Shown: positions 36,481-47,245 of the stretch, in pieces
Layout: each line of letters begins with the position of its first letter
Numbering within the stretch: position 1 is the first letter of the stretch
Assembly (NCBI RefSeq): GCF_014692495.1
Contig: NZ_JACOIJ010000004.1
Span: forward strand, 124,001-188,000
Origin: Sphingobacterium litopenaei
Lineage (GTDB): Bacteria; Bacteroidota; Bacteroidia; Sphingobacteriales; Sphingobacteriaceae
DNA length: 64,000 nt
Direction: 5' to 3'
The notes under the pieces: generated by a model
The model's database searches: none
Seen by the model: only the letters and a program-made list of their open reading frames with translations
What the model was told of the DNA's origin: nothing
Translations under genes and position numbers: made by a program

Positions 36481-38164
36481 TAACGAAAAGGGATTAAATA
36501 AATACAGCCGCATATTCACTCAAGACGAGACACAACCTGCTGCCAAAGCGATGTTGTATGGTATTGGCTTGACTGATGCCGATATGGATAAAGCGCAAGT
36601 GGGTATCGCCAGTATGGGCTATGATGGTAACACATGTAATATGCACCTAAATGACTTAGCTCAGGTCGTGAAAAAAGGTGTATGGAACAATGATTTAGTC
36701 GGTCTTACCTTCGGTACTATTGGTGTAAGTGATGGTATGAGTAATGGTACAGATGGCATGCGTTATTCCTTAGTATCACGTGATGTGATTGCAGATAGTA
36801 TTGAGACTATATGTGGCGGTCAATATTACGATGGATTAATTGCTATCCCTGGATGTGACAAAAACATGCCTGGTGCTATTATGGCTATGGCTCGATTGAA
36901 CCGCCCTGCAATTATGGTTTACGGCGGAACAATTGCTCCTGGGCATTATAAAGGTGAAGAATTAAATATCGTTTCGGCTTTCGAAGCTTTAGGTCAAAAA
37001 ATTTGTGGTAACATTTCGGACGAAGATTTCCAAGGTGTCATCAAACATACTTGTCCTGGTCCTGGTGCTTGTGGTGGTATGTACACTGCAAACACAATGG
37101 CTTCAGCGATTGAAGCTTTAGGAATGAGTTTACCATATTCATCTTCACACCCTGCCGTTTCTAAAGAGAAAGAACAAGAATGTCTTGACGCAGGCAAATA
37201 CATCCGTATTTTATTAGAAAAAGATATTAAGCCTTCGGATATCATGACGCGCAAAGCGTTTGAAAATGCTTTACGTTCAATTATCATATTAGGAGGAAGT
37301 ACCAATGCAGTATTGCACTTTATCGCTATCGGTAAAGCTGTAGGTGTAGATATCACACAAGATGATTTCCAACGTATGTCTGACGAGACTCCTGTATTGG
37401 CGGATTTCAAACCATCTGGAAAATACTTGATGCAAGATTTACAACAATATGGTGGTACACCAGCGGTATTGCGTTACTTATTAGATAATGGCTTATTGCA
37501 TGGAGATTGTATGACTGTAACAGGTAAAACTGTAGCAGAAAACTTGGCTGATGTAAAATCTATTATTGATTACAACCAACCTATCATCAAACCTTTGAGT
37601 GAGCCTATCAAAGCAACAGGTCACTTGCAAATCCTTTACGGAAATTTAGCGGAAAAAGGTTCTGTAGCGAAGATTTCGGGTAAAGAAGGCGAACGTTTTG
37701 TAGGTCCGGCTCGTGTATTCGATGGAGAACATGATTTGGTAGCAGGTATTGCTTCTGGACGCATACAAAAAGGCGATGTTGTCGTTATTAAAAATGAAGG
37801 ACCTATTGGAGCTCCTGGTATGCCTGAGATGTTGAAGCCTACGTCACTAATCATTGGTGCTGGTCTTGGTAAATCGGTAGCATTAATTACTGACGGTCGT
37901 TTCTCAGGTGGTACACACGGTTTTGTAGTTGGTCACATTACACCAGAAGCCTATAAAGGTGGATTGATTGGATTAGTAGAAGATAACGATATAATCGAAA
38001 TTGACGCAGTAAACAACACAATCACACTAAAAGTAGAAGACAGCATAATCGCTGAACGTCGTGCAAAATGGACACAACCCCCATTGAAAGTTACCAAAGG
38101 TGTATTGTACAAATACGCGAAAACAGTAGCTGACGCATCAGAAGGTTGTGTAACGGATTTATAA
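36464..38164 (+). CDS. ilvD: Dihydroxy-acid dehydratase
   Basis: A 566-residue Fe-S dehydratase with the motifs PGCDKNMPG and [17 protein letters not shown] supplying cysteines for the cluster, [13 protein letters not shown] and a C-terminal [16 protein letters not shown]. It converts 2,3-dihydroxy-isovalerate and -methylvalerate to the 2-oxo acids used by IlvE. The chosen start lies within the end of ilvE and fits the family N-terminus ([20 protein letters not shown]). Length is in the normal range. Confidence 0.96.
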   Translation: MKSSSDNEKGLNKYSRIFTQDETQPAAKAMLYGIGLTDADMDKAQVGIASMGYDGNTCNMHLNDLAQVVKKGVWNNDLVGLTFGTIGVSDGMSNGTDGMRYSLVSRDVIADSIETICGGQYYDGLIAIPGCDKNMPGAIMAMARLNRPAIMVYGGTIAPGHYKGEELNIVSAFEALGQKICGNISDEDFQGVIKHTCPGPGACGGMYTANTMASAIEALGMSLPYSSSHPAVSKEKEQECLDAGKYIRILLEKDIKPSDIMTRKAFENALRSIIILGGSTNAVLHFIAIGKAVGVDITQDDFQRMSDETPVLADFKPSGKYLMQDLQQYGGTPAVLRYLLDNGLLHGDCMTVTGKTVAENLADVKSIIDYNQPIIKPLSEPIKATGHLQILYGNLAEKGSVAKISGKEGERFVGPARVFDGEHDLVAGIASGRIQKGDVVVIKNEGPIGAPGMPEMLKPTSLIIGAGLGKSVALITDGRFSGGTHGFVVGHITPEAYKGGLIGLVEDNDIIEIDAVNNTITLKVEDSIIAERRAKWTQPPLKVTKGVLYKYAKTVADASEGCVTDL

Positions 38165-38307
38165 TAAGTATTTAGTAAAGAGTATTTAGTAATTAGATTT
38201 AAATACGCCATATATTCTTTACTAATTTATATCAATGAAAAAATAATTAGGATTATTAGACGATAAGTCTAAATACACAATACTAATATCTTAATACTAA
38301 CAACAAA
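38165..38307 (+). repeat. AT-rich gap between ilvD and ilvB with short direct repeats
   Basis: AGTATTTAGTAA-like units are repeated (GTATTTAGTAAAGAGTATTTAGTAATTAG), followed by partly complementary TTCTTTACTAA and an ACTAATATCTTAATACTAAC stretch just before ilvB. No gene or clear terminator is seen. It may carry an internal promoter. Confidence 0.5.
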
Positions 38308-40050
38308 ATGAGTACACTGGAGAAAACAGAAACAAAGAAAACCCAAACCATTGCAGCCAACACACAGATATCGGGTTCGCAAGCGGTCTTGGAAGCTTTG
38401 ATTCATGAAGGAGTAGATACGGTATTCGGCTACCCAGGCGGCGCGATTATGCCAATTTATGATGCATTATATGATTATAATGACAAAATAAAACATATTC
38501 TGGTCCGTCACGAGCAAGGTGGCATTCACGCTGCTCAGGGGTTCGCACGTACTTCAGGTCGTGTAGGCGTCGCTTTCGCAACATCAGGTCCTGGTGCAAC
38601 TAATTTAGTAACTGGTCTAGCGGACGCTATGATTGATAGCAACCCTATCGTCTGCATCACAGGCCAAGTATTTGCATCATTATTAGGAACTGACGCTTTC
38701 CAAGAAACTGACGTAGTCAACATTACCAGTCCAGTGACTAAATGGAACTATCAAGTAACTGATGCAACAGAAATTCCTGCTGTGCTGGCAAAAGCATTTC
38801 ATATAGCACGTACAGGTCGTCCAGGCCCTGTATTGATTGATATTACCAAAAATGCACAAATGCAGTTGTTCGATTACGAAGGTTACGAAAAATGTAATCA
38901 TATCCGTAGTTACAGACCAGCTCCAATTGTTCGCAAAGAATACGTGGAGGCTGCCGCTGAACTTATTAATGCAGCTAAAAAACCTTTCGTGATTTTTGGT
39001 CAAGGTGTAATCTTAGGTAAAGCAGAACAAGAATTTAAAGAATTCATAGAAAAAGGTGGTTTCCCTGCTGCTACAACTGTAATGGGATTAAGTGCTTTGG
39101 AAACTGACCATCCACAACACGTTGGTATGTTGGGTATGCATGGTAACTATGCACCTAATGTAATGACTAATGAGTGTGATGTATTAATTGCTATAGGTAT
39201 GCGTTTTGATGACCGCGTGACAGGTCGTTTGGATAAATATGCTAAACAAGCAAAAGTTGTTCACTTAGATATTGACCCTGCCGAAATTGATAAAAATGTA
39301 AAAACTACAGTTCCTGTTTGGGGAGACTGTAAAGAAACATTACCTCAATTGACTGCATTGCTTACTCCAACTGACCATTCGGAATGGTTACAAAAATTCC
39401 GTGAGTTAGAGCAAGAAGAGATTAAAGAGGTTATCTATAACGAATTAAATCCTACAAGTGATATCATGACGATGGGCGAAGTAATTCGCGTATTGAATGA
39501 ATTGACAGGCGGTAACGCTGTCATCGTAACTGACGTTGGTCAGCACCAAATGGTTGCTTGTCGTTATGCGAAATTTAACTCTTCGAAATCTAATGTAACT
39601 TCTGGAGGTCTTGGAACAATGGGATTTGGTTTGCCAGCAGCTATTGGTGCGTGGTATGGAGCTCCAGACCGTGATGTAATAGCTATTATCGGTGACGGGG
39701 GCTTCCAAATGACTTTACAAGAATTGGGCACTATTATGCAGTTCGGTGCTAAGGTTAAAATCTTGATTTTAAATAATGAGTTCTTAGGAATGGTACGTCA
39801 ATGGCAACAATTGTTCCACGACAAACGCTATTCATTCGTGAACATCACAAGTCCTGATTTTGTCGTATTAGCGAAGTCATACTATCTGGATGGAAATAAG
39901 ATTTCAGACCGTAAGGACTTAGAGTCTGCTTTAAAAACAATGTTGGCTCACGATGGCGGTTATTTATTGGAAGTAATGGTTGGCAAAGAAAACAATGTAT
40001 TCCCAATGGTAGCGCAAGGAACTTCAGTATCAGAGATTAGATTAAAATAA
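38308..40050 (+). CDS. ilvB: Acetolactate synthase, large (catalytic) subunit
   Basis: This 580-residue TPP enzyme has VFGYPGGAIMPIYDALY and RHEQGGIHAAQGFAR (the Glu that activates TPP), GPGATNLVTGLADAMIDS, the middle FAD-binding-type domain (GMRFDDRVTGRL) and a C-terminal TPP-Mg motif (IIGDGGFQMTLQEL ending in LNNEFLGMVRQWQ). It makes 2-acetolactate and 2-aceto-2-hydroxybutyrate from pyruvate and 2-oxobutyrate. About 25 N-terminal residues precede the fold (TETKKTQTIAANTQ). ilvN starts one base after its stop. Confidence 0.96.
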   Translation: MSTLEKTETKKTQTIAANTQISGSQAVLEALIHEGVDTVFGYPGGAIMPIYDALYDYNDKIKHILVRHEQGGIHAAQGFARTSGRVGVAFATSGPGATNLVTGLADAMIDSNPIVCITGQVFASLLGTDAFQETDVVNITSPVTKWNYQVTDATEIPAVLAKAFHIARTGRPGPVLIDITKNAQMQLFDYEGYEKCNHIRSYRPAPIVRKEYVEAAAELINAAKKPFVIFGQGVILGKAEQEFKEFIEKGGFPAATTVMGLSALETDHPQHVGMLGMHGNYAPNVMTNECDVLIAIGMRFDDRVTGRLDKYAKQAKVVHLDIDPAEIDKNVKTTVPVWGDCKETLPQLTALLTPTDHSEWLQKFRELEQEEIKEVIYNELNPTSDIMTMGEVIRVLNELTGGNAVIVTDVGQHQMVACRYAKFNSSKSNVTSGGLGTMGFGLPAAIGAWYGAPDRDVIAIIGDGGFQMTLQELGTIMQFGAKVKILILNNEFLGMVRQWQQLFHDKRYSFVNITSPDFVVLAKSYYLDGNKISDRKDLESALKTMLAHDGGYLLEVMVGKENNVFPMVAQGTSVSEIRLK

Positions 40051-40051
40051 A

Positions 40052-40642
40052 ATGGAAAAGCAAGAATTTACCATTACCCTATATACAGAAAACGCTATCG
40101 GTATGATAGGTCGTATTTCTAATATTTTTTCAAGACGTAAAATCAACATTGAAAGCTTGAACACCTCTCCTTCTGAGGTGGAAGGCATTCACCGCTTCAC
40201 TATTTTGATTACCGAATCAGAAGATGTGGTTCGTAAACTTTGTCGTCAAATCGAAAAACAAGTCGAAGTATTGAAAGCTTATTTCAACACGAATGATGAA
40301 TTAATCTGGCAAGAACAAGCGTTGTACAAAGTACCTACAGAAGTAGTAAATGAAAAAGTTTATGTAGAACGTTTATTGCGTGAATACGGAGCAAATGTTG
40401 TTGTTATTCGTCCAGATTACATCGTATTCGAAACAGCAGGCCACCGTGAAGAAATCGACAAATTAACTCAAGAATTGACTAAATACGGCTTAATCGAATT
40501 CGTTCGTGGTGCACGAATCGCTATCATCAAAGCGAGCGCTGGTTTCCACGAAAAATTAAAACAATTCGAACAACAAGAGCCAGCACCAGAAATTGTAGAA
40601 AACGAATTCTTAGACCAACAAGACCAAGTGTTCACGATGTAA
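40052..40642 (+). CDS. ilvN: Acetolactate synthase, small (regulatory) subunit
   Basis: A 196-residue subunit: an N-terminal ACT domain (FTITLYTENAIGMIGRISNIF, RRKINIESLNTSPSEVEGIHRFTI) that binds valine for feedback control, then the C-terminal ALS small-subunit domain (ELALYK-like segment LYKVPTEVVNE, ETAGHREEIDKLTQEL, IEFVRGARIAI). It is adjacent to ilvB with a 1-nt gap. Its length exceeds the 163 residues of E. coli IlvH because of a Glu/Gln-rich tail. Confidence 0.94.
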   Translation: MEKQEFTITLYTENAIGMIGRISNIFSRRKINIESLNTSPSEVEGIHRFTILITESEDVVRKLCRQIEKQVEVLKAYFNTNDELIWQEQALYKVPTEVVNEKVYVERLLREYGANVVVIRPDYIVFETAGHREEIDKLTQELTKYGLIEFVRGARIAIIKASAGFHEKLKQFEQQEPAPEIVENEFLDQQDQVFTM

Positions 40643-40646
40643 TTGT

Positions 40647-41120
40647 ATGGAGCAAGTATTTAAATTTATCAAACAAACCCGTCAAGCATTTATCCAATTA
40701 TTGGATGGATTGACATTAGAACAGCTTAATGAAATTCCGACAGGTTTTAACAATAATATTATATGGAATTTTGGACATGCCGTGGTAGCCACACAAGCGC
40801 TTTGCTATGTGCGTACAGGCATTCGTCAAGATGCAAGTTCTATTAAATATGTAGCTTCTTACGTAAAAGGAAGCAAACCAACGTATTTCGTTACACAAGA
40901 AGAAGTAGATGATTTGAAACGTCTAGCTGTAGAAACTATCGAACAACTTGAAAAAGATTACGCAGCTGGTGTTTTTAACAAAATCGCTCCTTTTGCAACA
41001 GATACTTATGGCGAGACGATGGCAACTATCGAAGAGGTTATCACCTTGACCTCAGGTCACGATAATCTTCACTATGGCTATGCTATCGCACAGAGAAGAA
41101 TAATCAACAACAATAAATAA
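40647..41120 (+). CDS. DinB-like four-helix-bundle protein
   Basis: This 157-residue protein resembles the DinB/YfiT metalloprotein superfamily: FIKQTRQAFIQLLDGLTLEQLNEIP, then IIWNFGHAVVATQ with the first candidate metal His, and ITLTSGHDNLHYGYAIAQRR with two further His. Some members are thiol S-transferases and most are uncharacterized. It starts 4 nt after ilvN and ends 35 nt before ilvC, so it is probably co-transcribed with valine biosynthesis genes although no link to that pathway is known. No signal peptide is present. Confidence 0.75.
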   Translation: MEQVFKFIKQTRQAFIQLLDGLTLEQLNEIPTGFNNNIIWNFGHAVVATQALCYVRTGIRQDASSIKYVASYVKGSKPTYFVTQEEVDDLKRLAVETIEQLEKDYAAGVFNKIAPFATDTYGETMATIEEVITLTSGHDNLHYGYAIAQRRIINNNK

Positions 41121-41155
41121 AAACTTAAGAAAAGACAAATTAAAATAGTACTACA

Positions 41156-42637
41156 ATGGCAAATTATTTTAACACATTACCTCTTAGAGAGCAATTAAAC
41201 CAACTTGGTGTAGCTGAATTTATGGATTCATCAGAATTCGCTGATGGCGTAAATGCTTTAAAAGGTAAAAAAATCGTAATCGTAGGTGCGGGTGCACAAG
41301 GTTTGAACCAAGGTTTAAATTTAAGAGATTCTGGTTTGGACGTTTCTTACGCTTTACGTAAAGAAGCTATTGAACAAAAAAGAGATTCATGGAAAAATGC
41401 AACAGATAACAACTTTACAGTAGGTACGTATGATGAATTAATTCCTACAGCAGATTTAGTTATCAACTTGACTCCAGATAAACAACATACAGCAGTAATC
41501 AATGCGGTAATGCCATTGATGAAACAAGGAGCTACATTATCTTATTCGCACGGTTTCAACATTGTAGAAGAAGGTATGCAAATCCGTAAAGATATTACCG
41601 TAATCATGGTTGCACCTAAATGTCCAGGTTCTGAAGTACGTGCAGAGTACTTGAGAGGTTTTGGTGTTCCTACATTAATCGCTGTTCACCCTGAAAATGA
41701 CCCTCAAGGTAAAGGGTGGGCTGAAGCAAAAGCTTACTGTGTAGGTACAGGTGGTCACCGTGCAGGTGTATTGAAATCATCATTCGTAGCAGAGGTTAAA
41801 TCTGACTTGATGGGTGAGCAAACTATCCTTTGTGGTTTATTACAAACAGGATCTATCCTTTCTTTCGACAAAATGGTTGAAAAAGGTATCGATGCGGGTT
41901 ACGCTTCTAAATTAGTTCAATACGGTGTTGAGGTTATCACTGAAGCCTTGAAACACGGTGGTGTATCAGGTATGCTTGACCGTTTGAGCAACCCTGCTAA
42001 AATCAAAGCTTTTGAATTATCAGAAGAATTGAAAGATATTATGCGTCCATTATTTCAAAAACACCAAGACGATATCATGTCAGGTGAGTTCTCAAGAACT
42101 ATGATGGAAGATTGGGCTAATGGCGATGCAAACTTATTAAAATGGAGAGCAGAGACAGGTGAAACGGCTTTCGAAAAGACTCCTGCTGGCGATGTTAAAA
42201 TCTCAGAACAAGAATACTTCGACAATTACTTATTGATGGTTGCTTTCGTAAGAGCAGGTGTTGAATTAGCTTTCGAAACAATGGTAGAAGCGGGTATCAA
42301 ACCTGAGTCTGCATACTATGAGTCATTACACGAAACACCGCTTATCGCTAACACGATTGCACGTCGTAAATTGTTCGAAATGAACCGTGTAATTTCGGAT
42401 ACAGCAGAGTACGGATGTTACTTATTCGACCAAGCTTGTAAGCCATTATTAGCTGATTTCATGAAAAAAGTTGATACGGATATCGTTGGTAAAAACTACA
42501 ACGAAGGTAAAGATGGTTCTGTAGATAACGTTAAATTGGTACAAGTAAACGAAATCTTACGCAATCATCCTGTAGAAATCGTTGGACGTAAATTACGTAA
42601 AGCGATGACTGCAATGAAGACGATTAAAACAGTTTAA
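41156..42637 (+). CDS. ilvC: Ketol-acid reductoisomerase, class II (long form)
   Basis: At 493 residues this is the long form, like E. coli IlvC. The Rossmann motif is [21 protein letters not shown], followed by [17 protein letters not shown], where basic and polar residues set NADPH preference. [38 protein letters not shown] and the duplicated knotted helical domain ([31 protein letters not shown]) follow. It isomerizes and reduces acetohydroxy acids for Val and Ile synthesis. A strong hairpin follows its stop before leuC. Confidence 0.97.
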   Translation: MANYFNTLPLREQLNQLGVAEFMDSSEFADGVNALKGKKIVIVGAGAQGLNQGLNLRDSGLDVSYALRKEAIEQKRDSWKNATDNNFTVGTYDELIPTADLVINLTPDKQHTAVINAVMPLMKQGATLSYSHGFNIVEEGMQIRKDITVIMVAPKCPGSEVRAEYLRGFGVPTLIAVHPENDPQGKGWAEAKAYCVGTGGHRAGVLKSSFVAEVKSDLMGEQTILCGLLQTGSILSFDKMVEKGIDAGYASKLVQYGVEVITEALKHGGVSGMLDRLSNPAKIKAFELSEELKDIMRPLFQKHQDDIMSGEFSRTMMEDWANGDANLLKWRAETGETAFEKTPAGDVKISEQEYFDNYLLMVAFVRAGVELAFETMVEAGIKPESAYYESLHETPLIANTIARRKLFEMNRVISDTAEYGCYLFDQACKPLLADFMKKVDTDIVGKNYNEGKDGSVDNVKLVQVNEILRNHPVEIVGRKLRKAMTAMKTIKTV

Positions 42638-42663
42638 TATTTCGTAATTTTGATAATTACAAC

Positions 42664-42699
42664 AAAGGGATAAAGCGCATTCAATGCCTTTATCCCTTT
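42664..42699 (+). other. Strong hairpin between ilvC and leuC
   Basis: A 12-bp stem AAAGGGATAAAG/CTTTATCCCTTT (42664-42675 with 42688-42699) extends by GCAT/ATGC, with one bulged base and a 3-nt loop. A flanking GTAATTT/AAATTAC pair encloses it. No T-run follows, so it is more likely an mRNA stability or processing element than a full terminator. Confidence 0.6.
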
Positions 42700-42727
42700 C
42701 GAAATTACTTATACTATCATAAGAGAA

Positions 42728-44125
42728 ATGGGAAAAACATTAGTAGAAAAAATTTGGGATGCTCACGTCGTCAAGCGTGCGGAGGGTTTTCCAGATATAT
42801 TGTATATCGATACGCATTTGATTCATGAGGTGACTTCTCCTCAAGCATTCGATGGATTGCGCAAAAGAGGTCTTCCTGTCTTCCGTCCTAATCAAACTGT
42901 TGCCACAGCCGATCATAACGTTCCAACATTAGACCAACACCTTCCTATTAAAGAAGAATTATCGCGCTACCAAGTGGATATGTTGACTAAAAACACGTCT
43001 GAATTTGGAATTGAATTGTATGGTTTAGGACACCCTTACCAAGGTATTGTTCACGTTATCGGTCCAGAATTGGGTATCACATTACCGGGTAAAACTATGG
43101 TTTGTGGTGATAGCCACACATCTACGCATGGTGCATTTGGTGCTATTGCTTTCGGTATTGGTACTTCACAAGTAGAACAAGTTTTCGCGACACAATGTCT
43201 ATTGCAATCAAAACCTAAAACGATGAAAATCGAAGTTAACGGTGAATTGCAAAAAGGTGTTGGCGCAAAAGATATTATTCTTTACGTTATTTCTAAAACT
43301 ACTGCTGCTGGTGGTACAGGATATTTCGTAGAATTTGCTGGATCGGCAATCCGTTCGTTAAGTATGGAAGGTCGTATGACCGTTTGTAACATGAGTATCG
43401 AAATGGGTGCTCGTGGTGGTCTTATTGCACCGGACGAAACTACATTCGAATACATCAAAGGTCGCGAATTTGCACCTAAAGGTGAAAAATGGGAGGAAGC
43501 ATTAGCCTACTGGAAAACATTGTACTCGGACGAAGACGCAGAATTCGATGCTGTGTTGACATTCGATGCAGCAGATATTCAACCGATGATTACTTACGGG
43601 ACAAATCCAGGAATGGGGATCGGTGTAAAACAATTCATCCCTACTACAGCTACACAACCAGAAAGCGAACAACCATCTTACCAAAAAGCATTAGACTATA
43701 TGGGCTTTGCTGATGGTGAGCAAGTTTTAGGTAAACCAGTAGATTACGTCTTCATTGGTTCTTGTACTAATTCACGTATCGAAGATTTACGGCAGGTAGC
43801 AGCTTTTGTTTCTGGAAAACAAAAAGCGGAGGGTGTAGAAGTTTGGATTGTTCCTGGTTCGAAACAAGTAGAAGCGCAAGCGAAAGCGGAAGGTATTGAC
43901 AAAGTATTCGAAGCAGCAGGTTTCCAATTACGTGAGCCAGGATGTTCAGCTTGTTTGGGTATGAATGAAGATAAAATCCCAGCAGGTAAATACTGTGTAT
44001 CTACGTCAAACCGTAACTTCGAAGGACGTCAGGGTCCTAACGCACGTACAATGTTGGTAAGTCCTTTGACAGCAGCGGCAGCAGCTATCACAGGTAAAGT
44101 TGTAGATGTAAGAGAATTAATTTAA
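42728..44125 (+). CDS. leuC: 3-isopropylmalate dehydratase, large subunit
   Basis: A 465-residue aconitase-superfamily subunit with [50 protein letters not shown] and [12 protein letters not shown], the last two supplying three Cys for the 4Fe-4S cluster, and [12 protein letters not shown]. With LeuD it isomerizes 2-isopropylmalate to 3-isopropylmalate. It is separated from leuD by a methyltransferase gene, an unusual interruption of the leuCD pair. Confidence 0.97.
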   Translation: MGKTLVEKIWDAHVVKRAEGFPDILYIDTHLIHEVTSPQAFDGLRKRGLPVFRPNQTVATADHNVPTLDQHLPIKEELSRYQVDMLTKNTSEFGIELYGLGHPYQGIVHVIGPELGITLPGKTMVCGDSHTSTHGAFGAIAFGIGTSQVEQVFATQCLLQSKPKTMKIEVNGELQKGVGAKDIILYVISKTTAAGGTGYFVEFAGSAIRSLSMEGRMTVCNMSIEMGARGGLIAPDETTFEYIKGREFAPKGEKWEEALAYWKTLYSDEDAEFDAVLTFDAADIQPMITYGTNPGMGIGVKQFIPTTATQPESEQPSYQKALDYMGFADGEQVLGKPVDYVFIGSCTNSRIEDLRQVAAFVSGKQKAEGVEVWIVPGSKQVEAQAKAEGIDKVFEAAGFQLREPGCSACLGMNEDKIPAGKYCVSTSNRNFEGRQGPNARTMLVSPLTAAAAAITGKVVDVRELI

Positions 44126-44177
44126 GATAGATTTTAAAGGTTTATCCTATTGAATTTTAACTTATTACTTTAACAAA

Positions 44178-44996
44178 ATGTGTCAAATTTGTCAGGCAGT
44201 AACTGTTACCGAAAACAAGGTCATTGATAGAACAGGTCAGAATGCTTCTTCTATCTTTAACCAACGTACTTTGGAACAGGATTACAGAACACTTAAATCG
44301 GCTTTGAAGCCAGGTTTGAGAGTTTTGGATATTGGCTGTGGTTCCGGTTCGATTACCAAGGATATAGCACAGTTGGTTGGTCCAACGGGTTATGTTATTG
44401 GTGTAGACAATACCGAGTCATTTATTGCCGAAGGCAAAAAGCTTTTTGATGTGGAGAATCTAGAGCTTATCCATATGGATTTTTTAGATTTCGAAACAGA
44501 AGAAAAATTTGACCTAATTGTATCTGCGCGTACATTTCAATGGATTTCTACGTTGGATAAAGCCATTGATAAAATAAAATCCTTGTTGAAACCTAATGGT
44601 CAGATTTCGATTTTGGATTATAACCACGAAGCCATCAATTGGACACCAAAAATTCCAGAAAGCATGCAGAATTTTTACAACATGTTTTTGATGTGGCGTA
44701 AAGATGCAGGTATGAACAACCGCATCGGTTTTGACCTGATTGATATCTTTGAAGAACACGGCTTTGACCAAATCGAGATTTTCAACGCAGACGAACATTA
44801 TGAAAGAATGTTCCCTGGCCACGTTGAAAAAATCAAAGTTTGGTCCAAAGTAGCAGGTTCTAAACAAATGGTGGAAGAAGGTTACATTTCCGATGCCGAG
44901 CGTTTGCAAGCTATCGCAGATTATAACAATTGGGCAGATAAAGAAGCAACCAGTATGACCCTAAAATTGAGAGAAGTAAGAGCTCGTGCTAATTAA
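44178..44996 (+). CDS. Class I SAM-dependent methyltransferase
   Basis: This 272-residue protein has a Rossmann methyltransferase core: motif I VLDIGCGSGSITKD (near residues 53-66), an acidic end of strand 2 in YVIGVDNTE, LIHMDFLDFET and motif IV FDLIVSARTFQWI. A C-terminal helical part follows. The N-terminus holds two Cys (MCQICQ). The substrate cannot be read; the layout resembles small-molecule UbiE-like enzymes. It is inserted between leuC and leuD, 52 nt after leuC and 100 nt before leuD, on the same strand. No role in leucine synthesis is known. Confidence 0.8.
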   Translation: MCQICQAVTVTENKVIDRTGQNASSIFNQRTLEQDYRTLKSALKPGLRVLDIGCGSGSITKDIAQLVGPTGYVIGVDNTESFIAEGKKLFDVENLELIHMDFLDFETEEKFDLIVSARTFQWISTLDKAIDKIKSLLKPNGQISILDYNHEAINWTPKIPESMQNFYNMFLMWRKDAGMNNRIGFDLIDIFEEHGFDQIEIFNADEHYERMFPGHVEKIKVWSKVAGSKQMVEEGYISDAERLQAIADYNNWADKEATSMTLKLREVRARAN

Positions 44997-45096
44997 AAAT
45001 TAGAAATTAAAATTTAAAAAGCACAAGATAATAATTCATTTAAACTCAAATTAAATAGGTTTTTGCCCTTTTAATTTTGACTTTTTACTTTGAAAG
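44997..45096 (+). repeat. AT-rich gap before leuD with TTTTGAC/TTTTTAC units
   Basis: AATTAGAAATTAAAATTTAAAAAG-type sequence (shown in parts: AATTAGAAATTAAAATT then TAAAAAG) follows the methyltransferase. Just before leuD lies TTTTGACTTTTTACTT (45075-45090), whose first 15 nt recur before nrdF (58616-58630). No gene is visible. Confidence 0.5.
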
Positions 45097-45699
45097 ATGA
45101 AAAAATTTGAAAAATTAACTTCAAGCGTAGTTCCACTACCGATTGAAAATATCGATACCGACCAAATCATCCCGGCTCGTTTCTTAAAAGCGACGACTCG
45201 CGAAGGTTTTGGCGACAACTTATTCCGTGACTGGCGCTACGACAGCAACAATCAACCAAAAGCTGATTTTGTGTTGAATGACCCGAAGTTTTCAGGTCAA
45301 ATCTTAGTCGCTGGTAAAAACTTCGGTTGTGGTTCATCACGTGAACACGCAGCATGGGCTATCGATGACTACGGTTTCAAAGTTGTAGTAAGTTCATTCT
45401 TTGCCGACATTTTCAAAGGTAATGCCTTGAACAATGGCGTATTGCCTATCACTGTATCAGAAGAATTTTTAGAAAAAATATTCGCTCAAGTTTTTGCTGA
45501 CAACAACGCACAATTAGTGGTGGATTTGGAAGCACAAACATTGACAATCGCAGCAACTGGCGAATCATTCGAATTCGAAATCAATCCGTACAAAAAATCA
45601 TGTTTGATTAACGGTTATGACGATATCGACTTTATTTTAAGCCACAAAGCTGAAATTGAAAACTTCGAGCAAACAAGACCTTTTTCTTTTTATAGATAA
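45097..45699 (+). CDS. leuD: 3-isopropylmalate dehydratase, small subunit
   Basis: A 200-residue subunit with the swivelling-domain signatures [41 protein letters not shown] and [23 protein letters not shown]. It joins LeuC to form the active hydro-lyase. Length is normal (E. coli LeuD 201). The ABC ATPase gene starts 7 nt after its stop. Confidence 0.96.
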   Translation: MKKFEKLTSSVVPLPIENIDTDQIIPARFLKATTREGFGDNLFRDWRYDSNNQPKADFVLNDPKFSGQILVAGKNFGCGSSREHAAWAIDDYGFKVVVSSFFADIFKGNALNNGVLPITVSEEFLEKIFAQVFADNNAQLVVDLEAQTLTIAATGESFEFEINPYKKSCLINGYDDIDFILSHKAEIENFEQTRPFSFYR

Positions 45700-45706
45700 A
45701 AAATAA

Positions 45707-47194
45707 ATGACAGAACCAGTCGTCCATATTGCTAATTTAACAATTCAATACCCAAATAATGTGGTATTGAATTCCCTATCTTGGTCTATCCAGCAAGGGG
45801 AAAATTATGTTATTGGAGGCACGTCTGGTTCTGGCAAAACAACTTTAGCTAAAGCTATAGCAGGATTAATTCCTGCAGATAATGCGATTAAATTAAACTT
45901 CGATGCATCGAAATCCCTTCCTGCTAAAGTTGTCTATATTTCCAACTGGTATCAGTTTACCAATTTAGAAGGGGACCGCAATTTCTACTACCAACAACGC
46001 TACAACCACCATCAAGGTCACGATACCTTGACCGTGAAAGCAGAGTTGGAGCACTTCGCCAAGAAAGAAAATTTAGACTTTTCAGCTATTCGACAACGCA
46101 TTCAGGATTTTGGATTTGAAGATGTACAATCTTCTCAATTGATTGAATTGTCAAGTGGTGAACACAAGAAATTGCAATTGGTCCGCGGGCTATGGACGAA
46201 ACCGCAACTTCTTATTATTGACGAACCATATACAGGTTTGGACAAGAACGCAAGAGCAGTATTGAATACTTGGTTGGATGAATTAGTACAAGAAGGCGTA
46301 CAGCTTATTCTTATTACTAACGATACTTTATTACCAAATTTTATCAATCGCTTTGCACATGTAGTGAATGGCCAGATAGAAATTGTGAATTCTCCAGCAG
46401 CATTTGCGAAAGATAAAAAACGTCAGAAGAAAGAATTACCTGCCTTCTTACATGAAATTCCACAAACAAACTACGAAACTGTTGCGGAGATGAACAACAT
46501 TTTTATTCGCTATGGCGAAAAAGTAGTTTTGAAAGATGTCTCTTGGAAGGTAAATGTTGGTGAGAAATGGTTGTTGCAAGGGCCAAATGGTTCTGGTAAA
46601 TCGACTTTATTGAGTCTTATCAATGGCGACCATCCTCAAGCCTATGGCCACGACCTTTCTTTATTTGGCAACAAAAGAGGTTCTGGCGAAAGTATTTGGG
46701 ATATAAAACAAAAAATCGGGATTATCTCTCCCGAAATGCATTGGTATTTCGACCAAAATGCTACGGTATGGCATACCATTGCTTCTGGTTTTTATGACAG
46801 TATCGGATGGTTTATTGATGTAAAATACCAAGAGCAAAAACAAATAGAAGAATTGATGGAGTTTTTTGATTTGACGGAATACAAAAATCAAAATCTACAA
46901 ACACTCCCGTTAGGAAAGCAAAGACTAGCGATGTTGGCAAGGACAATAGTTAAGAATCCGCCATTGTTAGTGTTGGATGAACCTTGTCAAGGTTTGGATA
47001 ATGACCAAGCCAAATATTTCAACGATGTAGTAGATGAATTGGCGCAATACGGCAAAACATTGATTTATGTTGGGCATTACGAGACGCAATTGCCATCCTG
47101 CATCGAACATAGAATTGTATTAGAGAAGGGCGAAGTAAAAGCCATAGAAAATATAACTGTAAAAAATAAACATTTAGAAAGCGCTATTGTGTAA
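45707..47194 (+). CDS. Duplicated ABC ATPase, ModF-like
   Basis: A 495-residue soluble protein with two ABC domains. Domain 1: Walker A GGTSGSGKTTLAKAIAG, signature LSSGEHKKLQLVRGL, Walker B LLIIDEPYTGLD. Domain 2 (from about residue 265): Walker A GPNGSGKSTLLSLING, a degenerate signature LPLGKQRLAMLART and Walker B LLVLDEPCQGLD. There are no membrane segments. The arrangement matches the ModF/PhrA group, whose function is poorly defined. It lies between leuD and leuB with gaps of 7 and 51 nt, so it is probably co-transcribed with leucine genes without an evident metabolic connection. Confidence 0.85.
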   Translation: MTEPVVHIANLTIQYPNNVVLNSLSWSIQQGENYVIGGTSGSGKTTLAKAIAGLIPADNAIKLNFDASKSLPAKVVYISNWYQFTNLEGDRNFYYQQRYNHHQGHDTLTVKAELEHFAKKENLDFSAIRQRIQDFGFEDVQSSQLIELSSGEHKKLQLVRGLWTKPQLLIIDEPYTGLDKNARAVLNTWLDELVQEGVQLILITNDTLLPNFINRFAHVVNGQIEIVNSPAAFAKDKKRQKKELPAFLHEIPQTNYETVAEMNNIFIRYGEKVVLKDVSWKVNVGEKWLLQGPNGSGKSTLLSLINGDHPQAYGHDLSLFGNKRGSGESIWDIKQKIGIISPEMHWYFDQNATVWHTIASGFYDSIGWFIDVKYQEQKQIEELMEFFDLTEYKNQNLQTLPLGKQRLAMLARTIVKNPPLLVLDEPCQGLDNDQAKYFNDVVDELAQYGKTLIYVGHYETQLPSCIEHRIVLEKGEVKAIENITVKNKHLESAIV

Positions 47195-47245
47195 GAGTTG
47201 AGAGCGATTATATCTCTTGATTTTTACTTTATACTTTTGAAAAAA

